Part shown: positions 1 to 8,037 of the stretch, piece by piece | Layout of the letters: the number at the start of each line of letters is the position of its first letter | How positions within the stretch are numbered: position 1 is the first letter of the stretch | NCBI GenBank assembly: GCA_900471525.1 | Contig: UCEZ01000024.1 | Location: 1 to 64,000 of the forward strand | Direction of reading: 5' to 3' | Source: Hyphomicrobiales bacterium | Lineage (GTDB): Bacteria > Pseudomonadota > Alphaproteobacteria > Rhizobiales > Rhizobiaceae | Length of the DNA stretch: 64,000 bases | Notes under the pieces: model-generated | Database searches by the model: none | What the model was told of the DNA's origin: nothing | What the model saw: the letters and a program-made list of their open reading frames with translations, nothing else | Made by a program: the position numbers and the translations under genes

Positions 1-2
1 CA

Positions 3-98
3 AGCCAGCTCTTGGGTATGTTCCAAAGCGGAGTAACAGACGAAGCGGAGCTGACCACGCGCCCGATCGCGATGGAATGTGCCCAACGCCACGAGTGA
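3..98 (+). CDS. C-terminal end of an unidentified protein (partial)
   Basis: One frame is open from the window edge to a TGA at 96-98 and gives about 31 residues of ordinary composition ending in AQRHE. The start lies outside the window. No family is recognised. Other frames across the same bases stop earlier or look non-coding, so this is only a weak call. Confidence 0.3.
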   Translation, partial: SQLLGMFQSGVTDEAELTTRPIAMECAQRHE

Positions 99-116
99 CG
101 GAGTAGCGCGCCGGGA

Positions 117-314
117 ATGGCGCCTGGCGGCAGTCGACACGCCCCGAGTTGGCACCTTAACGGCACGGAAGTCCGTGATCTTGCAGATACCGAAGGAACG
201 TACGATGCGCAAGTCGCGGGCAGCGTAGACGAATTGGTCGCCATCCTCCTCGCTCAGTATCCGGGACACCAGGGTCACAACCCAGATAGCAGGTCGAGGT
301 GTTTGGTGGACTGA
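117..314 (+). CDS. Small hypothetical protein
   Basis: A 65-residue ORF follows the partial frame at the window edge. Its middle part (LNGTEVRDLADTEGTYDAQV) has a balanced composition and could be real, but there is no convincing ribosome site and no recognised domain. It lies in the decayed phage-like segment, so it may be a fragment. Confidence 0.25.
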   Translation: MAPGGSRHAPSWHLNGTEVRDLADTEGTYDAQVAGSVDELVAILLAQYPGHQGHNPDSRSRCLVD

Positions 315-421
315 CTCCGCCACGTTTCAAGAGATTACCGCGTTAACCTCCGGCTAACCATATTGATTAAGACTGCGATAAATTATGTAAGGCCATTTTT
401 TATTTCTGGAGGGCTGATTCA

Positions 422-634
422 ATGCGTTGGATCCCGGTAACGCTTACAAGCGGCAAGGCGACGATCGTTGATTTTTCTAAGGTCATGTATGCGACCGAAA
501 CCGACAATGGTTGCACTCTTCATCTGCAGCATGAAGCCATGCACGCGAGCGGGAAAGCGATACCACTGCCGCTCCACATTAGGCAGTCCCTTGATACGGT
601 GACAAAGTCCCTTGCACGCCGGCGCTTCTTTTAA
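422..634 (+). CDS. Small hypothetical protein, 70 aa
   Basis: The ATG is preceded by a good Shine-Dalgarno (CTGGAGGG about 8 bases upstream) and by an A/T-rich stretch at 340-400 that could hold a promoter. The product begins MRWIPVTLTSGKATIVDFSK, has no signal peptide or membrane segment and matches no family I know. Its stop overlaps the next ATG (TAATG at 632-636), which suggests translational coupling to the downstream reading frame. Confidence 0.5.
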   Translation: MRWIPVTLTSGKATIVDFSKVMYATETDNGCTLHLQHEAMHASGKAIPLPLHIRQSLDTVTKSLARRRFF

Positions 635-861
635 TGGCCGAAGCATCAGCGGCTGCCGAATTGGCCTTCAAGGCCGAGGGCTCCGCATCTCTCACAACCC
701 GAAGCCGTCAATATCGATCAGGCTGAGGTGTGGTTCGATCAGGTGATGAAGAGCCTCGCTACACCGATCCGATCGAATTCATACATGCCCTGTTGGGGCA
801 TCGTATTTTGCCCGATCGCGTGAGCTCTTTGATGATCGCCGAGTTGCTGTCAAGGAAGTAG
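634..861 (+). pseudogene. Probable small gene broken by frameshifts or a stop
   Basis: An ATG overlapping the previous stop opens a frame that ends at TGA 724-726. Sequence of coding character continues first in another frame (QPEAVNIDQAEVWFDQVM) and then, back in the original frame after the stop, as EEPRYTDPIEFIHALLGHRI up to TAG 859-861. The last part could also start independently at GTG 730. Either this is a degraded gene with two shifts or a set of tiny overlapping ORFs. The other phage-like genes nearby are also frameshifted, which favours decay. Confidence 0.3.
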
Positions 862-863
862 CC

Positions 864-992
864 GTGGACATCATTTTCGACGTGATAACTCGTTCGGTCA
901 AAGGATCACGCTACTGGTGGCTCTGCCTCATCGTGATGATCGCCGTGGCGTTGGCTTACAACGCAGCGCAGATTTACACATGGCTCCAATGA
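864..992 (+). CDS. Small single-span membrane protein, 42 aa
   Basis: A GTG start lies two bases after the previous stop, with AAGGAAG upstream as ribosome site. The product has a short basic N-terminus ending ...SVKGSRYWW, then one hydrophobic helix (LCLIVMIAVALAY, about residues 20-33) and a short tail. This is the size and shape of phage holin/spanin-type or stress-type miniproteins, but no family is recognised. Confidence 0.35.
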   Translation: MDIIFDVITRSVKGSRYWWLCLIVMIAVALAYNAAQIYTWLQ

Positions 993-1093
993 CCAAGCCG
1001 GGATCATAAATGACCCACTAATGATCTTGGGGCGATGGGACGTCTCATTTACCATTCATCCTTTGATCTACACCGTCGGCGAGAGATGGGGCA

Positions 1094-1498
1094 ATGACCA
1101 TATTTCATTTTGGAAAAGTGCTCAAACTCGTTCGATCGTTGAAGACTGCGCCGGTGCTGCGATCAAAAATAAGAATAGATACCCTTCGCCAATGCGGTAA
1201 AGACTTCGAAACTGCGTTCCCACTTTATCAGCAAATTCGCGATGCGATCGCCCACGCGGGCGAGTTCCTTCAGGCAGAGCAACTGAAGAGGCATGCCATA
1301 AAGGGCGAGATTATCATTGACGGGCTATATGAAGGATATGTTGGGCAGGGCAATTTCATTTCGAATCTCTCCGGTAGAAAATTCGGAACCACATTCGAGG
1401 GCGCCTACATAACCTACTCGGTAAGCGAAGAGACACACAGCGAATTGGTTGCGATAAAAGATCGGGTATATGAAGCCTACGCTCCAATCACCATTTAG
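1094..1498 (+). CDS. Hypothetical protein with a HEPN-like motif
   Basis: A 134-residue ORF starting after GATGGGGCA. It is mostly soluble, with predicted helices in its first half and the sequence QIRDAIAHAGEF at residues 47-58. R49-x4-H54 matches the R-x4-6-H signature of HEPN ribonucleases. The C-terminal half (GEIIIDGLYEGYVGQGNF...) looks like beta structure. The family is not identified and the HEPN assignment rests on this motif alone. Its 3' end overlaps the read-through tail of the convergent SGNH hydrolase, suggesting that an insertion joined the two. Confidence 0.45.
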   Translation: MTIFHFGKVLKLVRSLKTAPVLRSKIRIDTLRQCGKDFETAFPLYQQIRDAIAHAGEFLQAEQLKRHAIKGEIIIDGLYEGYVGQGNFISNLSGRKFGTTFEGAYITYSVSEETHSELVAIKDRVYEAYAPITI

Positions 1499-2494
1499 TA
1501 AGCTCGTGCCGCCGCTGATGAGAGGTTTGTGTCCGGCATCAACCGGATGAACGCGTGATCCCGGCGTATCTGTCGCGGCATAGTTGGCGGACACCGTGCG
1601 ATCAAAGACGCTGCCAAAGTCGATGCACTTGAGACGTGGACTGTTTTGAGCAGCCACAAACGCGATGGCCGCAGCGCGCAGGGCAACCGCCTTGGTTTCT
1701 TGGGTATTGTTCTCAAGAGGCGTGGGCGTGGTGATAATGACAGGCGTGTCGGGGTATCGGACCTTTGCCCAGTTCCAGAAGGCCAGAAGGTTCGCCGTGT
1801 AGGTCGCATCAGCAGCGGCGGCGATGGCGTCGTTGACCCCTACACTGTAGAAGATCACGTTTGCCCGCTCGACGCTGGCATACTCACCATCGATCCACGC
1901 CGCCCAATCGCTCGTTGTCGCGCCAGGCGCAGATTTCAGAACAGTGCGGATATCGTGGTCGAGGCTGCGAAGGTAGTTCCTTGCCAGAAAAGCCCACATC
2001 TTGGCCGTCTTCGTAGGCCCCGTGCCGTTGAGGATGCTGTCGCCGATAAACAGCGCGACCTTTTTGGCGCTGTAGTTGAGATCGTCCGTGATCGACCATC
2101 CGGTGACCGTGAGCGCCGCAGTGATGACATCGGTTCCGGGCGTGGTGCTGAGCATGTGCCGGACGCGGAAGACGACAACGCCGGACTGTAGTTGAAACCC
2201 TCTGAACAGATGTTTTACCGGGATAATGACCGGCACACTAGGAGTAAAGATATGCTGAGAGACGAAGCCGGGGCAGCGACCGTCAGTGGATGGGTCAATC
2301 ATGATCTGACCGATGCAGGCCTGATTGCATGAGGCAATGATGTTGTCGATCCGGCCGACCTTGCCAATCTTCGGCAACGCAGGTGTCGTGGCGATGACGG
2401 TGTTAACCGCTCCGGCTGCAGGCGTGGCCGATCCATTGACGTAGAGGCGATCGTCGCTGTCGTATAGGTCGGGTCGATGAACGGCTTCGAGCAT
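1325..2494 (-). CDS. SGNH/GDSL-type hydrolase, phage-associated, ends probably altered
   Basis: The three SGNH landmarks are present in order: FIGDSILNG (block I with the nucleophilic Ser, around residue 150), VGVND (block III Asn) and HPVDAGH (block V Asp-His). Proteins of this type in rhizobia often lie with phage lysis or tail genes, and here the neighbours are a holin-like stub and an endolysin. Known family members are esterases or acetylhydrolases acting on polysaccharides; the substrate is unknown. The N-terminus lies in another frame of the holin-like gene and the last 60 or so residues overlap a convergent ORF, so both ends may be artefacts of rearrangement. Confidence 0.6.
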   Translation of the reverse strand: MLEAVHRPDLYDSDDRLYVNGSATPAAGAVNTVIATTPALPKIGKVGRIDNIIASCNQACIGQIMIDPSTDGRCPGFVSQHIFTPSVPVIIPVKHLFRGFQLQSGVVVFRVRHMLSTTPGTDVITAALTVTGWSITDDLNYSAKKVALFIGDSILNGTGPTKTAKMWAFLARNYLRSLDHDIRTVLKSAPGATTSDWAAWIDGEYASVERANVIFYSVGVNDAIAAAADATYTANLLAFWNWAKVRYPDTPVIITTPTPLENNTQETKAVALRAAAIAFVAAQNSPRLKCIDFGSVFDRTVSANYAATDTPGSRVHPVDAGHKPLISGGTSLLNGDWSVGFIYPIFYRNQFAVCLFAYRVGYVGALECGSEFSTGEIRNEIALPNISFI

Positions 2495-2607
2495 TCGAGG
2501 TCGCCGTTCGCCAAAGTCGTGCAGCCCGTGGCAAGCAGGATGGCCGTGGCTATAGCCAGGACGGCGAAAACGACATTCAGGATGTTGTGGAAGAGGTTAC
2601 TGTTCAT
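2299..2607 (-). pseudogene. Holin-like small membrane lipoprotein, 3' part frameshifted
   Basis: ATG 2607 follows AAAGGAAATTCCC. The product begins MNSNLFHNILN and continues with one hydrophobic helix ending in LLATGCTT, a lipobox-like cysteine, then LECSKPFIDPTYTT. From memory, small proteins of this design (one helix, TGCT, ECS, then a second helix) occur beside rhizobial phage endolysins. After TYTTAT the expected second hydrophobic segment is missing and the frame becomes Arg/Pro-rich, while the overlapping SGNH frame takes over. I read this as a frameshifted or recombined holin remnant. Confidence 0.45.
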
Positions 2608-2722
2608 GGGAATTTCCTTTGGCACCTTGGTGGCGCTCACGTGGTTTCATTTCAAAGACATGTCTTTTTGAAATTCGCCTCCTCGCGGAACGAGCTAGAA
2701 CGCTTCGACGTGAGGGTTAACC

Positions 2723-2950
2723 ATGCTGCCGGCTTGCTACCGACTGAGTTTGTTTCAGAGTAATCGCTTGGCGAGTGAGCCGATTGATCTCAGCGAGGCG
2801 GCGCTCCGCGAGGCCCCCTTGATTGCGTCCGATTTCAACGAGGACCGGGTGAACTTCATCTGCAGGACAGTTGAGGAACACGGCCGCTGCGAAATGATGG
2901 ATTCGCCCCGGAAGCCGCGTTTCGTCATCGAGAAGATCCTGCGATCCTAA
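2723..2950 (+). CDS. Small hypothetical protein, weak
   Basis: A 75-residue ORF opposite the flank of the endolysin. The C-terminal half (VNFICRTVEEHGRCEMMDSP) has plausible protein composition. No domain is recognised and no clear ribosome site was found. It may be a fragment. Confidence 0.25.
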   Translation: MLPACYRLSLFQSNRLASEPIDLSEAALREAPLIASDFNEDRVNFICRTVEEHGRCEMMDSPRKPRFVIEKILRS

Positions 2951-2953
2951 CAG

Positions 2954-3682
2954 CTAAGCCGCGGCCTTGGCTTCAAAGATCGCCCGCAGACGGGCAACGA
3001 TGAGAGCATCGAATTCGCCGGTTTCTGCCAGGCCCGAAGCAAGCTGGAACGCCCTCACAGCGGCGCCGGCGGATACCGTCAACCGGCCCAAGGACGTAGC
3101 CGCCGCGTGTCAGAAGCCGCTGCAGATAGGCCGTGCGAGTGTCCGGGCCTTCCAGCACGGGAGTGCTATGCGGCTCCGGAGTGATCGGCGCGCAGGTTCC
3201 CTTGATATCGGCGGCCGGCAGGCCCTCTCCGTCGCCCATGGGATGACGTCGAAGCATGGGCACGCCTTCATGTGCTCGAATGGCTCGATGATCCCGTTGC
3301 CGTTCTTGTCCGGCGACAGGTCGCGATGGCCGCACCATTTGATGTCGGGAAAATCGACAGTCAGTTCACGCATGCGCCTTTCCAGCGTGGCGGGTTGCGC
3401 GTCGCGGATGGTGTTGAAGTCCGGCCGGTTGCTCGAATTGACGCCGTCGACCATCGACAGGCCGTAGGAGATTGAATTGAACCCTGCGACATGGGCGCCG
3501 ATCGCCATCCTGCCCCGGCCCATCTCGGCCCGGCCGTCCGGAATGATAATCTCGTTGTAGCCGATGTCCGACCATCCTTGCGCCTTATGGATGGTGCGGA
3601 TGCCGGCGGCGCCCTTATCCCAGCCGGGAGGCGTAGCAGTAACGTGTACGACGCCGAGCGTCGTCCGCTTGCGAACGGTCAT
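2954..3682 (-). pseudogene. Phage-type endolysin (amidase plus peptidoglycan-binding domain), two frameshifts
   Basis: Read in three successive frames this is one protein. Part 1 (3682 to about 3235) is a peptidoglycan amidase-like domain: it starts MTVRKRTTLGVVHVTAT and contains the late motif CGHRDLSPD, with the first His and the CGHRD His as expected zinc ligands. Part 2 (about 3235-3060) continues with the linker TCAPITPEPHSTPVLEG and the start of a peptidoglycan-binding repeat (LQRLLTRGGYVLGPVDG). Part 3 (about 3050-2954) completes it: VRAFQLASGLAETGEFDALI. Two shifts are needed, so the gene is inactive unless they are sequence errors. It belongs with the SGNH hydrolase and holin-like stub as a lysis cassette. 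Confidence 0.7.
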
Positions 3683-3881
3683 GATGTACCTCTTTTTTTG
3701 GTGGATCGTTGCGCGCCATAGAGCGCTATCTTGAGCTGTCGCCCCGCAGCTCCGGCCCCAGAACTGAACGGCGGCACGAGGCCTGACCTGCGGAAACGCG
3801 ATCAGGCCTCAACCATAAGGCCTGATGCCGAGCACACTTAAAAGTCGTATATTTTTAACAAATACCCCCTATCACAACCCC

Positions 3882-4001
3882 ATGAGCTACGACTGGGACG
3901 GGAAGCGCGCAAAGCGGATGAACATCCTTCAGAGCATCGCTTTTGGCGTGATGATTGCGCTCGCATGCGCATTCCTGACTGTGGCAATCGGTGGCATCTG
4001 A
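3882..4001 (+). CDS. Small single-span membrane protein, 39 aa
   Basis: The ORF begins MSYDWDGKRAKRMNILQSIA and continues into one hydrophobic helix to the stop. Positively charged cytosolic residues followed by a C-terminal helix fit a tail-anchored miniprotein. From memory, similar short proteins starting with Y-x-W-D-G-K/R-R are frequent in Rhizobiaceae. The role is unknown. No strong Shine-Dalgarno was found. Confidence 0.45.
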   Translation: MSYDWDGKRAKRMNILQSIAFGVMIALACAFLTVAIGGI

Positions 4002-4158
4002 CAGGTACCGGCGGTGCCCCTCCAAGCCTCGTCCGCTTGCGAACGGTCGTGAAGATGTCCTTTGAAGTTGAAAGGCTGCTTGCCTGGTAGTAGGCAGTGC
4101 CACCGTCCGAAAGAGGCGGAACGGTCGAAGGCCTGGCTACTACTAATCGTCGCAGCTG

Positions 4159-4341
4159 CATGATGTGGTCGAAGCCAGGGCGATATCGCAAGACGACCTC
4201 TAGCGGGTCTATGGCTTCAGTCCTGACGTTGTGGCGGCAATCGATGCTGTCTCGCGTCGTCCGGGTGAAGCATATTTCGACTACATCAGCCGGGCTGCTG
4301 CCAACAAGATCGCCCGCACGATGGTACTGTCGATCATCAGG
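4159..4341 (+). pseudogene. Fragment of an HD/(p)ppGpp-hydrolase-like gene
   Basis: In one frame the sequence reads HDVVEARAISQDDL, a TAG stop at about 4201, then VYGFSPDVVAAIDAVSRRPG and EAYFDYISRAAANKIART. This follows the pattern of small HD-domain phosphohydrolases (HD-V-E ... SPEVV.A.DA.TRR.GE.Y..YI.RA). The catalytic HD is followed by a nonsense codon, and similarity stops at about 4341, where the transposase fragment begins. Both ends of the gene are missing. Confidence 0.5.
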
Positions 4342-4613
4342 TATGATTGTCCCGGTCGGCCGTCAGCGCGTCGAAAACCCGCCCCCACACACACTGGCAT
4401 GGCACCAGCGGCTGAGAACCTGCGGTGGACCGTCTTCCACTTGCCATAGCGCTCCGGCAAGTCCCGCCAGTGTGCGCCCGAGCGCAGGACCTACAAACAT
4501 CCGTTGACGAACAACCGGTTGTCCGCACCCGTCCGACCCGGATCGCCGGCCTTGCCAGGCAGCAAAGGCGCAATTCTCGACCACTGCAACTCGTTCAACT
4601 CATATCGCTTCAC
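4340..4613 (-). pseudogene. IS5-family transposase fragment (DUF4096-type N-terminus)
   Basis: Reading from GTG 4613 gives [20 protein letters not shown], then an in-frame TAG where a Trp is expected (...NGCL-stop-VLRSGAHW), then RDLPERYGKWKTVHRRFS. A frame change then gives RWCHASVWGRVFDAL. This is the N-terminal region of an IS5-type transposase. The DDE catalytic part is absent, so the element is dead. It abuts the HD-domain gene fragment, so this element probably interrupted that gene before both decayed. Confidence 0.6.
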
Positions 4614-4696
4614 CGCCACTAGACGTCTCCGTGCTTAACACGGTGTCCTATGAAGCAGCGATTAAGTGATTTGGGAATCCTGAATGTCGATCCGGC

Positions 4697-5800
4697 CTAG
4701 AGGATGAAGTCGCCCTTCACCAACTCGATGAGCTTGTCGAGACGGATTGAGAAGTCTGTCTGCTTGTCCCCATCAACATCACCGTAGATGTAGGTATCTC
4801 CGTTTGTGTTGGTGTATCGCAATTCTTGATTTTTGCCGCTGAAGGCTTTTTCCCCGATGAAAATGAACGCTTGATTGCCGGCTCTTTCGCTGTTGGCGTC
4901 AACGACGGACAGGTTGATCTTATCTCCATCGCTTCGGGAAAAGTCGTAGATCATATCCCGCGAGGCCATGGTGCTGTGGGTCTGTGACAGGTACAGGAAG
5001 CTATCCGCACCGGTTCCACCGTAAAGCTTGTCAGCGCCCACCCCACCATAAAGCTTGTCATTGCCGGCCCTGCCGACGAGCGCATTATCGCCATTGTTGC
5101 CGGTGAGAGAATTTCCAAGATCATTTCCGGTAGCGCTCGTGTTGAAAGAGCCTATCAGCGTAAGGTTCTCAACGTTACTCACAAGCGCGTACGAGATAGA
5201 TGAGCGAACGCTATCGATGCCGTCGCCCCTGAACTCGAATACGGCATCGCGCGCGTTGTCGACATAGTAGATATCGTTACCTTTACCGCCGGCTATGATG
5301 TCTGAACCCGCGCCGCCATCAAGGATGTCGTCCCCACCGTTTCCCTTCAGCACATCGTCTCCGGCAAAAGCAAGCAACGTGTCGTCTTCAAATGAACCGA
5401 TGATCGTATCTGCACCGGCGAAAATCGCGGTGCTGATTTCGGTGTCCGTGAGGTGTTGAAAATCGGAAACATTAAATGAAAAATTCTTTATAGTGTACCC
5501 GCCGCCGTCGTACACATCCATGCCAATATAAACCCAATGAAAGTATCGGAAATAACTCACTGTTCCATTGACACTCGAAACATCCGAACCTGAGACACCG
5601 TACTCAAAAGTACCTTCAAATCGGTTGAAGCTCCCTTTATCCACCGTGCCGTAGTCATACTGAATAAAGGATTCGTCATAAGTCACTGTCGGATCCCCAG
5701 CACTTTGGAAATCGGACGGAACCAGCGCTTCCCAGGATATTGTGCTCATATCCGTTCCGGACCGGAGTTCGTCAGGGGATGAAGCTATGAATTCTACCAT
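4697..5800 (-). CDS. RTX-type calcium-binding secreted protein, 367 aa
   Basis: The central part (about residues 130-270) has nonapeptide GGxGxDxxx repeats such as GNGGDDILDGGAGSDIIAGG and GGVGADKLYGGTGADSF, which form Ca2+-binding beta-rolls in type I secreted proteins. The C-terminus resembles the end of many rhizobial RTX proteins (ITG/IYGDVDGD..TDFSI.L) and would carry the uncleaved secretion signal; there is no N-terminal signal peptide. The first 120 residues (SWEALVPSDFQSAGDPTVTY...) match no enzyme I know, so the activity is unknown. No ABC/HlyD secretion genes lie nearby. A tandem repeat sits 41-84 bases upstream of the start. Confidence 0.8.
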   Translation of the reverse strand: MVEFIASSPDELRSGTDMSTISWEALVPSDFQSAGDPTVTYDESFIQYDYGTVDKGSFNRFEGTFEYGVSGSDVSSVNGTVSYFRYFHWVYIGMDVYDGGGYTIKNFSFNVSDFQHLTDTEISTAIFAGADTIIGSFEDDTLLAFAGDDVLKGNGGDDILDGGAGSDIIAGGKGNDIYYVDNARDAVFEFRGDGIDSVRSSISYALVSNVENLTLIGSFNTSATGNDLGNSLTGNNGDNALVGRAGNDKLYGGVGADKLYGGTGADSFLYLSQTHSTMASRDMIYDFSRSDGDKINLSVVDANSERAGNQAFIFIGEKAFSGKNQELRYTNTNGDTYIYGDVDGDKQTDFSIRLDKLIELVKGDFIL

Positions 5801-5840
5801 GACAATTCCTCTTCTTGTCGTGAGCGCCAGGAGCCAGATT

Positions 5841-5884
5841 TGATCCTATAACGTTTACTTCTTTGATCCTATAACGTTTACTTC
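5841..5884. repeat. Two tandem copies of a 21-bp sequence, period 23 bp
   Basis: TGATCCTATAACGTTTACTT plus C occurs at 5841-5861 and again at 5864-5884 with no mismatch. Each copy contains AACGTT. The pair lies just upstream of the RTX gene on the opposite strand, where a regulator could bind two sites about two helical turns apart. Confidence 0.8.
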
Positions 5885-5991
5885 CTAGCAGCGCATTACA
5901 ATTTACGATAGAGCCGAATTCAATATAGGTCGGGTCTTAGCCTCTGCAGTGGCGCCCTAACGCCAAAAGCGGCAGTGGTTTGCGACTGTGA

Positions 5992-6507
5992 TCAATCGCC
6001 CTTTTTCAACTCCCGAAGATATTCATCGACTGCAACTGGCGCCAGCTTCCGAATGTTTTCCAGATAGGGCGATCCTTTTAGATCGACCGAAAGCTCGCGA
6101 TAATTCCTGCCGACCGAAAAGATCACATTGTCATGCCGACCCTTATTGAAAAAGAACTCATAGCGCCCGCGAAGACGTTCCAACGGGATCGCGTATCGAT
6201 AATCCGAGAGCCGGTAACATCCCGTTTCAACAAGGTTCGCGCCCTCGGTGAATATCTTCTGCCGAGTGTGCTGGAAGGCGAACAACAGCAGCACAACCGC
6301 TAACGGCAGAGCTGGTAACAACGAAAATCCTCGCGTTGCGAGTTTCATGTTTCGATCCCGCCATCCGGTGACTTCTGTAGTGACAGCACGACGAGCGGCG
6401 TTGAGAAAAAACCAGAGAAAAGCGGTAGCAAGAAGCGCGTAGAAGACCGTCCAACCTGCCGCGGCCTCACAGGAGAAATCCGACCATGCCGTGACATCAA
6501 TGAGCAT
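5992..6507 (-). CDS. Hypothetical membrane protein, 171 aa
   Basis: I start it at ATG 6507 (MLIDVTAWSDFSCEAAAGWT) because residues upstream of it are basic and non-conserved in character. Two hydrophobic helices follow (VFYALLATAFLWFFLN and LLPALPLAVVLLLFAF) with a short basic loop between them, then a soluble C-terminal domain of about 90 residues containing ETGCYRLSDYRYAIPLERLR. No family recognised. It stands alone, between the RTX gene and the core block. Confidence 0.6.
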   Translation of the reverse strand: MLIDVTAWSDFSCEAAAGWTVFYALLATAFLWFFLNAARRAVTTEVTGWRDRNMKLATRGFSLLPALPLAVVLLLFAFQHTRQKIFTEGANLVETGCYRLSDYRYAIPLERLRGRYEFFFNKGRHDNVIFSVGRNYRELSVDLKGSPYLENIRKLAPVAVDEYLRELKKGD

Positions 6508-6773
6508 AATTTCCCGGAACGTCCTGTTTGTTGGCTGCCTGGGGCAAAATATATTAGGAAAGCGGACATTGAAATGTCTTGGTCGATCTGGCTTTCCACC
6601 CTTAAATCTGGGGAACGACGTGATTTGATCCACGTCTCATCGTCCAGCTTTCCGCCAACCGGCAGCGCGCGTCGGCCTCGGAACCAAACCACCGCTCCCC
6701 ATATTCCGGTCTAATATTGGTGGCGCTGTAGTCCTCTTGGCCTGGGACGGGGAATATATGCGCCCCGTTGCTT

Positions 6774-6923
6774 ATGCTTATGTTGCCTTTAATGCCGCAG
6801 GCGGGCTACGCGGTGATCGGCGAAAAACGGAAAGCCTGCATCCACGCCGCCGAGGCTGCCAAATTGCGCCCTAAAAATGCGACCTATGCCAAGCTGCAGA
6901 AGAAGCTCCAAGCAAGAATCTGA
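6774..6923 (+). CDS. Small hypothetical protein, 49 aa
   Basis: The ORF starts MLMLPLMPQAGYAVIGEKRK, a short hydrophobic stretch followed by an Ala/Lys-rich helix (ACIHAAEAAKLRPKNATYAK). It could be a small exported protein or the end of a lost gene. No ribosome site is evident. Confidence 0.3.
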   Translation: MLMLPLMPQAGYAVIGEKRKACIHAAEAAKLRPKNATYAKLQKKLQARI

Positions 6924-7109
6924 CCATAAAATCATGCTCTCCTATTGATTGCCCTTGCGATTCTTTCCCTTTCATACCGGGGTCTTTTGTGCATGATACC
7001 GCTTGCATCGCCGGCGGCGGTGCGTGTTTTCGTGTTGCCCGACTGATGGATGGGCCGCTTTTCAGGGCACTCCGTCTGGAGCGGCCGATTTCATACATAC
7101 AGGCATTTC

Positions 7110-7883
7110 ATGGCTCGCACGTTCAAAACCATAGCCTTCGCCGCTTCCGCCACCGACGAGGCGCAGAAGGCTGCGGAGGAGCTGATCGCTCTCTACGGCC
7201 AGGAAGATCCAGCGGAAGCAGACGTGATCGTGGCGCTCGGCGGCGACGGCTTCATGCTGCAGACGCTGCACAAGACGATGAATTCGGGCAAGCTGGTCTA
7301 TGGCATGAACCGGGGCTCGATCGGTTTCCTGATGAACCGCTATAGCACCGAGAACCTGCGCGAGCGCCTGGCGGAAGCCGTCGAAAATGCGTTCCGGCCG
7401 CTGGAAATGCAGACCGTCGACACGGAGGGCAAGCGCTTCCGGGCGCTGGCCATCAACGAGGTCTATCTGTTTCGCCAATCCTACCAGGCGGCAAAGCTCA
7501 GGGTCGTCGTCGACGGTCGCGTGCGGCTCGAGGAACTGATCTGCGATGGGGTGCTGCTCTCCACACCCGCCGGCTCGACAGCCTACAATCTCTCCGCCCA
7601 CGGCCCCATTTTGCCTCTCGAAGCGCCGCTTCTGGCGCTGACGCCGGTCAGTCCTTTCCGGCCACGACGCTGGCGCGGCGCGCTGTTGCCCAACAAGGTT
7701 ACCGTCGACATCGCCATTCTCGAGCCCGACAAGCGTCCGGTCAACGCCGTTGCCGATCATATCGAGGTCAAGTCGGTGGTCCAGGTCCGCATCGCCGAAT
7801 CGGAGAACATCACGGCGCATATCCTTTCGGACCCCGATTATTCCTGGTCGGACCGCATTCTCGCGGAGCAGTTCTCCAACTAG
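7110..7883 (+). CDS. nadK: NAD kinase
   Basis: ATP:NAD+ 2'-phosphotransferase that makes NADP+ in the cytosol. The start MARTFKTIAF is chosen over an upstream ATG because it begins the first beta strand. The nucleotide-binding GGDG motif (VIVALGGDGFMLQ) lies near residue 45, NRGSIGFL near 70 and STPAGSTAYNLSA near 155. At 257 residues it is normal for rhizobial short-form NAD kinases. It opens the core chromosomal block. Confidence 0.93.
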   Translation: MARTFKTIAFAASATDEAQKAAEELIALYGQEDPAEADVIVALGGDGFMLQTLHKTMNSGKLVYGMNRGSIGFLMNRYSTENLRERLAEAVENAFRPLEMQTVDTEGKRFRALAINEVYLFRQSYQAAKLRVVVDGRVRLEELICDGVLLSTPAGSTAYNLSAHGPILPLEAPLLALTPVSPFRPRRWRGALLPNKVTVDIAILEPDKRPVNAVADHIEVKSVVQVRIAESENITAHILSDPDYSWSDRILAEQFSN

Positions 7884-8037
7884 ACGCACGCGTTTCGCAT
7901 CGTGCTTCCCGCAATCTCTTGAACTGGAATCGATTTCGGCCGAAAGTCGTGCCAGGTTTCAATGTGCCTCGGCGCCCGCAAGGGATGCGGGCACCGAGCA
8001 TCCGGCTTTTCAAGTACGCTCCCAAAAGGCAAAGACG

